Origin: Robinsoniella peoriensis
Lineage (GTDB): Bacteria; Bacillota; Clostridia; Lachnospirales; Lachnospiraceae
Direction of reading: 5' to 3'
Length of the DNA: 64,000 bases
Assembly: GCF_000797495.1 (NCBI RefSeq)
Contig: NZ_JTGN01000001.1
Span: 69,501-133,500 of the forward strand
Part shown: piece after piece, positions 61,219-64,000 of the stretch
Numbering within the stretch: the first letter of the stretch is position 1
How the letters are laid out: each line of letters starts with the position of its first letter
Position numbers and translations under genes: made by a program
The notes under the pieces: model-generated
Seen by the model: the letters and a program-made list of their open reading frames with translations, nothing else
Databases searched by the model: none
What the model was told of the DNA's origin: nothing

Positions 61219-62622
61219 TTATACATGATCCATTATTTCTCCAACCGTATTCTCCGGATGGGTGGTTCCATAAAATAATATTTTGCAGAGATAGTAATAT
61301 ACATATTCCAGTTTTTCCGGTGTCACTGCTCCGGTCTGATATTCAAAACTAAAATCCAGTCCGTTATCCTGCGCTCTGTGCATAACTGTAAGGTACAGGG
61401 TATGGGCTGCTGCTCCATTGGTATACCAGGCAGTCTTGTATTTAATATCTCCCAGTTTGTCCAATCCCTTACTCTGCATGGTAAGTGGCTGGTAGGTCAG
61501 GCTCATGGGTTCATAAGTCTGTGCGCCCTGCATTTTATAATATTTTCTTCTCACATCAAAGTAAGAAACCGGGTCATAATTGGCATGTCGGAATAATTGA
61601 TTCTGCCCGTCACGGATCTTATGAATTCCTTCCAGAAAGGTCTCATCCCGGGAAACAACTGTTCGGAAAGGAAAGCAGTGAATTCTTGTTCCGCCGCTTT
61701 TTTTCTCCGAAAGTGTTGCTCTTCTGGCAATCGTTGTGGTTAAGGAAACATCATCCATATCATTCTCTTTTTGTAAAAAGGTGCGAAGTCCCATCATGAG
61801 CAGGCATACCATGGAAATCTGGCGTTCCTCACAGAAATCCAAAAGCTGCTTGGAAGGCTCCGCTTCAAGATGAAATACCGTAATATTGGCATCCACATTA
61901 TCGGTGAGATTTGTAGCAGCACGAAGTTTGGGATTGCCCGTGGATTTACGTTCATTCATCAGTTTCTCCGGTCCATGTATATCGCAGAAAAACGGCTCTG
62001 AATTTTTAATCAAGCTTTCAAAAAAAGCCGTATCCCTTTTCTTTGCAGAAGTTCCTGCTTCATAAGCAATATCTTTTTCCAACTGGGTAATGTAAGACGC
62101 CATTTCTTTTGGATAATCAATTCCTTCATACTTGTAATGACAGTAAATCTCGATGACATCCTTTAAAAAGACAATCAGCGACTGAGCATCCATAGTCATG
62201 TGGTCCACCAGCATATAAACGCCCTGATACCCATCGGGAAGCTGAATCATGACAATCCGGTTCATGGGACTGTCAAACCGCTCAAAGGGAATCCCAGTCC
62301 ATTCTTTCATTTTATCCTCAGCATGTTTGTGCTGCCATCCGGTAAAATCAAAGTGTTCTATTTCACGTTCCTCTCTGTCTGCAATATATTGATATACATT
62401 ACCAGCTTTATCCTTTGCAAAGCGGATGCGCATACTCTCACATCTGGCATATGCTTCATATATTGCTTTCTTTAAAACCTCCCAGTCCAGATCCTGTTCG
62501 ATGGTTAGACTGGTTCCAATATTTAAGACCTGTTTCTTAGGGCAGTGAGCCAGTGTAAAGAAATGCAGGCGCTGCGCCGCAGTTATCGGATATACTTTTT
62601 TCCCATATCTTGTTTTCATCAT
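61219..62622 (-). CDS. Condensation-domain-like acyltransferase
   Basis: A 467-residue protein with the chloramphenicol-acetyltransferase-like fold of NRPS condensation domains and PapA/WES acyltransferases. The HHxxxDG active-site motif appears as VDHMTMDA: the second, catalytic His is kept, the first is Asp and the last Gly is Ala. YPITAAQRLHFF is the C1-like N-terminal motif. It would move the acyl group from the carrier protein to an amine or hydroxyl acceptor. It is 14 bases upstream of the acp gene and 2 bases behind the hydrolase gene. Confidence 0.82.
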   Translation of the reverse strand: MMKTRYGKKVYPITAAQRLHFFTLAHCPKKQVLNIGTSLTIEQDLDWEVLKKAIYEAYARCESMRIRFAKDKAGNVYQYIADREEREIEHFDFTGWQHKHAEDKMKEWTGIPFERFDSPMNRIVMIQLPDGYQGVYMLVDHMTMDAQSLIVFLKDVIEIYCHYKYEGIDYPKEMASYITQLEKDIAYEAGTSAKKRDTAFFESLIKNSEPFFCDIHGPEKLMNERKSTGNPKLRAATNLTDNVDANITVFHLEAEPSKQLLDFCEERQISMVCLLMMGLRTFLQKENDMDDVSLTTTIARRATLSEKKSGGTRIHCFPFRTVVSRDETFLEGIHKIRDGQNQLFRHANYDPVSYFDVRRKYYKMQGAQTYEPMSLTYQPLTMQSKGLDKLGDIKYKTAWYTNGAAAHTLYLTVMHRAQDNGLDFSFEYQTGAVTPEKLEYVYYYLCKILFYGTTHPENTVGEIMDHV

Positions 62623-62624
62623 AA

Positions 62625-63569
62625 CTACTCCTCCAAAATGCTGTTCAAGAATTCTTTGACTTTATTTTCGTATTTTTCTGTGCCTTTATAATAACTTTCT
62701 GCATGGGCTGCACCTTTCACTATCAGCATCTCTTTTCGTGCTTTGCATGCTTTATACAGTTTATGACACATCCGGGACGGCACAAAAGTATCCGCATCCC
62801 CGTGAATAAACAAAATAGGAACGGTGGATTTTGCCACCTCATTTAATGCATTACACTCATTCAGCCCATATCCTGCTTCTCTTTTTGCCATTACATCGGC
62901 TATCTGTAAGATTGGGAATGAGGGCAGATGGTATGTATTTTTTAAAACCGAATCAAAGACCTCCCATGCAGAAGTAAATCCACAGTCGGAAATAATCCCT
63001 TTTACACAGTCCGGAAGTGAAAGTCCGCTGACCATTAAAGCAGTTGCGCCTCCCATTGAGATCCCATGAAGCATGACCTGACAATTCTTTCCACATCTTT
63101 TTTCCAAATATTTTATCCATTTTAATGCATCAAATCTGTCTAAGCATCCAAAGCCAATATAGGTTCCTTCACTCTCCCCGTGTGATCTGTGATCTACAAT
63201 CAACAGACTGTAACCTAAATGCAGATAGAAATATGCCAAAGAATTAAAATCATTGGAACCCCGACTGGTATAACCGTGTAAACATAAAATGACTTTATCC
63301 GGATTAGCACCCGGATAGAAATGTCCTTTCAGTCTCAATCCATCCCTGGCGATGATGGAAACAGCTTCCCGTTCCTGTCTGACTACCCATTCTTTTTTCT
63401 TCCGTATTTCCGGCAGATATTGGTTCCAGTCGGTTCCCGCCATCTTGGTGGTTCGTTCTTCTTTTGCATTTCCCCGAATCATGGTACGGCGGAAAAAATA
63501 TCCTGCAATCCCGGTCTCCACTGCAGCAGCTACTATTCCTGCTCCCAGTATTATTACTGATTTACTCAT
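62625..63569 (-). CDS. Membrane-anchored alpha/beta hydrolase
   Basis: A 314-residue hydrolase. The N-terminal helix (VIILGAGIVAAAVETGIAGY) is an uncleaved anchor. The core has LCLHGYTSRG as oxyanion loop, nucleophile Ser in MLHGISMGGATAL, Asp in HGDADTFVPS and His in GAAHAESY. BAAT/feruloyl-esterase-like members cut esters or thioesters. In this operon it may release or edit the product near the membrane. It overlaps the operon tightly (2 bases to the next gene). Confidence 0.88.
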   Translation of the reverse strand: MSKSVIILGAGIVAAAVETGIAGYFFRRTMIRGNAKEERTTKMAGTDWNQYLPEIRKKKEWVVRQEREAVSIIARDGLRLKGHFYPGANPDKVILCLHGYTSRGSNDFNSLAYFYLHLGYSLLIVDHRSHGESEGTYIGFGCLDRFDALKWIKYLEKRCGKNCQVMLHGISMGGATALMVSGLSLPDCVKGIISDCGFTSAWEVFDSVLKNTYHLPSFPILQIADVMAKREAGYGLNECNALNEVAKSTVPILFIHGDADTFVPSRMCHKLYKACKARKEMLIVKGAAHAESYYKGTEKYENKVKEFLNSILEE

Positions 63570-63582
63570 AGATAAACTCCTT

Positions 63583-63933
63583 TCAACCCCTCAGGTCAAA
63601 AACCCCGTCGCCTGCGGGAATAAATTTCTGAAGCATCAGTGCCTTGTCAAAATCTCCTTCTACTTTTAACTGCCCAAGGGTAAATGCCAAAATGGGATCT
63701 GACTTCTTTTTTGCAATTTTCAAAAGTGTCTTTGCAGTGCAGGTAAACAGCACATCTCTGTCGTAATACTCATATGGTTCTATATAAAGCTCCCCGTCTT
63801 TCACCTCAGCATAAAATGCACCCTCAGCTTCTCCCTCAATATTAAACTGATATGCCAGGTGTGTGGCTATGTCACTGACATCCGCCTTCATAAACATACA
63901 TTTAATCTCTTCAAATAAATCTTCATAGGTCAT
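63583..63933 (-). CDS. SCP2 sterol-binding-domain protein
   Basis: A 116-residue protein matching the SCP2 lipid-binding fold: VSDIATHLAYQFNIEGEAEG, FTCTAKTLLKIAKKKSDPIL and FTLGQLKVEGDFDKALML. Bacterial SCP2 proteins bind hydrophobic molecules. Together with the acyl-transfer genes downstream it may hold a lipid intermediate. The ATG overlaps the stop of the preceding, truncated gene (ATGA). Confidence 0.9.
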   Translation of the reverse strand: MTYEDLFEEIKCMFMKADVSDIATHLAYQFNIEGEAEGAFYAEVKDGELYIEPYEYYDRDVLFTCTAKTLLKIAKKKSDPILAFTLGQLKVEGDFDKALMLQKFIPAGDGVFDLRG

Positions 63934-64000
63934 ATTTTCCGCTCCTTCTCTTCCCTGATTCCTTCTTTTTCATCTAAAATATCCAGCACTCCTTTGTCAT
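63930..64000 (-). CDS. C-terminal end of an upstream operon gene (partial)
   Basis: The last 22 residues of a frame that enters from the right edge (ending DILDEKEGIREEKERKI) and stops at 63930 overlapping the SCP2 start by four bases. Too short to identify; the overlap shows it belongs to the same operon. Confidence 0.55.
   Translation of the reverse strand, partial: DKGVLDILDEKEGIREEKERKI

Overview
The window looks like a chromosomal segment of a spore-forming Clostridia member of the Lachnospiraceae type (Blautia, Dorea or a relative; genus not provable from here). The reasons are a clostridial Spo0A, SpoIVB, a full spoIIIAA-AH operon, CotF-like coat proteins, AGGAGG ribosome sites, moderate-to-low GC, and the cluster asp23-nusB-xseA-xseB-ispA-dxs-tlyA-nadK-argR-recN-spoIVB-spo0A. 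I see no rRNA, tRNA, CRISPR array, prophage or transposase.

Layout. 1-5.5 kb: end of a SpoVB/MurJ-type flippase, a secreted cell-wall-binding repeat protein and a heterodimeric ABC exporter with one degenerate ATP site. 5.5-8.6 kb: an acyltransferase-like protein, two small CotF-like coat proteins and glycogen synthase. 8.7-20.1 kb: the leftward housekeeping/sporulation cluster. 20.3-22.8 kb: a threonine-rich lipoprotein with two CxxC-x18-H motifs, a 164-bp imperfect palindrome and prfC between two related hairpins. 23-28.4 kb: spoIIIA operon (leftward). 28.5-29.6 kb: no protein-coding gene, but a consensus sigma-A promoter, about 980 bases of purine-rich sequence and a strong terminator, which I read as a long non-coding RNA. 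29.9 kb: a divergent carbamate kinase.

30.9-49.1 kb is one long leftward locus: two phosphoesterases, an Lpl-type ABC importer (permease, lipoprotein, permease), a GH38 alpha-mannosidase, an M17 aminopeptidase, an unrecognised 527-residue protein, a DUF4091/GH123-like protein, a YesM/YesN-type two-component pair and an OPA-like transporter. Apart from the importer the enzymes lack signal peptides, so the picture is uptake of a mannosylated and possibly phosphorylated or peptide-linked glycan, followed by dismantling in the cytosol.

49.3-59.3 kb holds an NlpC/P60 endopeptidase with a long PET-repeat linker, metA (Glu111, acetyl-CoA type), cardiolipin synthase, a TtcA-like thiolase, small enzymes, a MalY-type lyase, an M20 peptidase, a self-contained 36-residue membrane-protein gene and CorA. 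59.4-64 kb is a compact leftward operon of AMP-forming ligase, free-standing acyl carrier protein, condensation-like acyltransferase, membrane-anchored alpha/beta hydrolase and SCP2 protein, a minimal acyl-transfer pathway with unknown product that runs off the right edge.

Short repeats ending in TAGAGCGTGTTT recur at 14.1, 21.0, 26.2, 35.6 and 43.5 kb. In three places they supply the stop codon of the adjacent gene.
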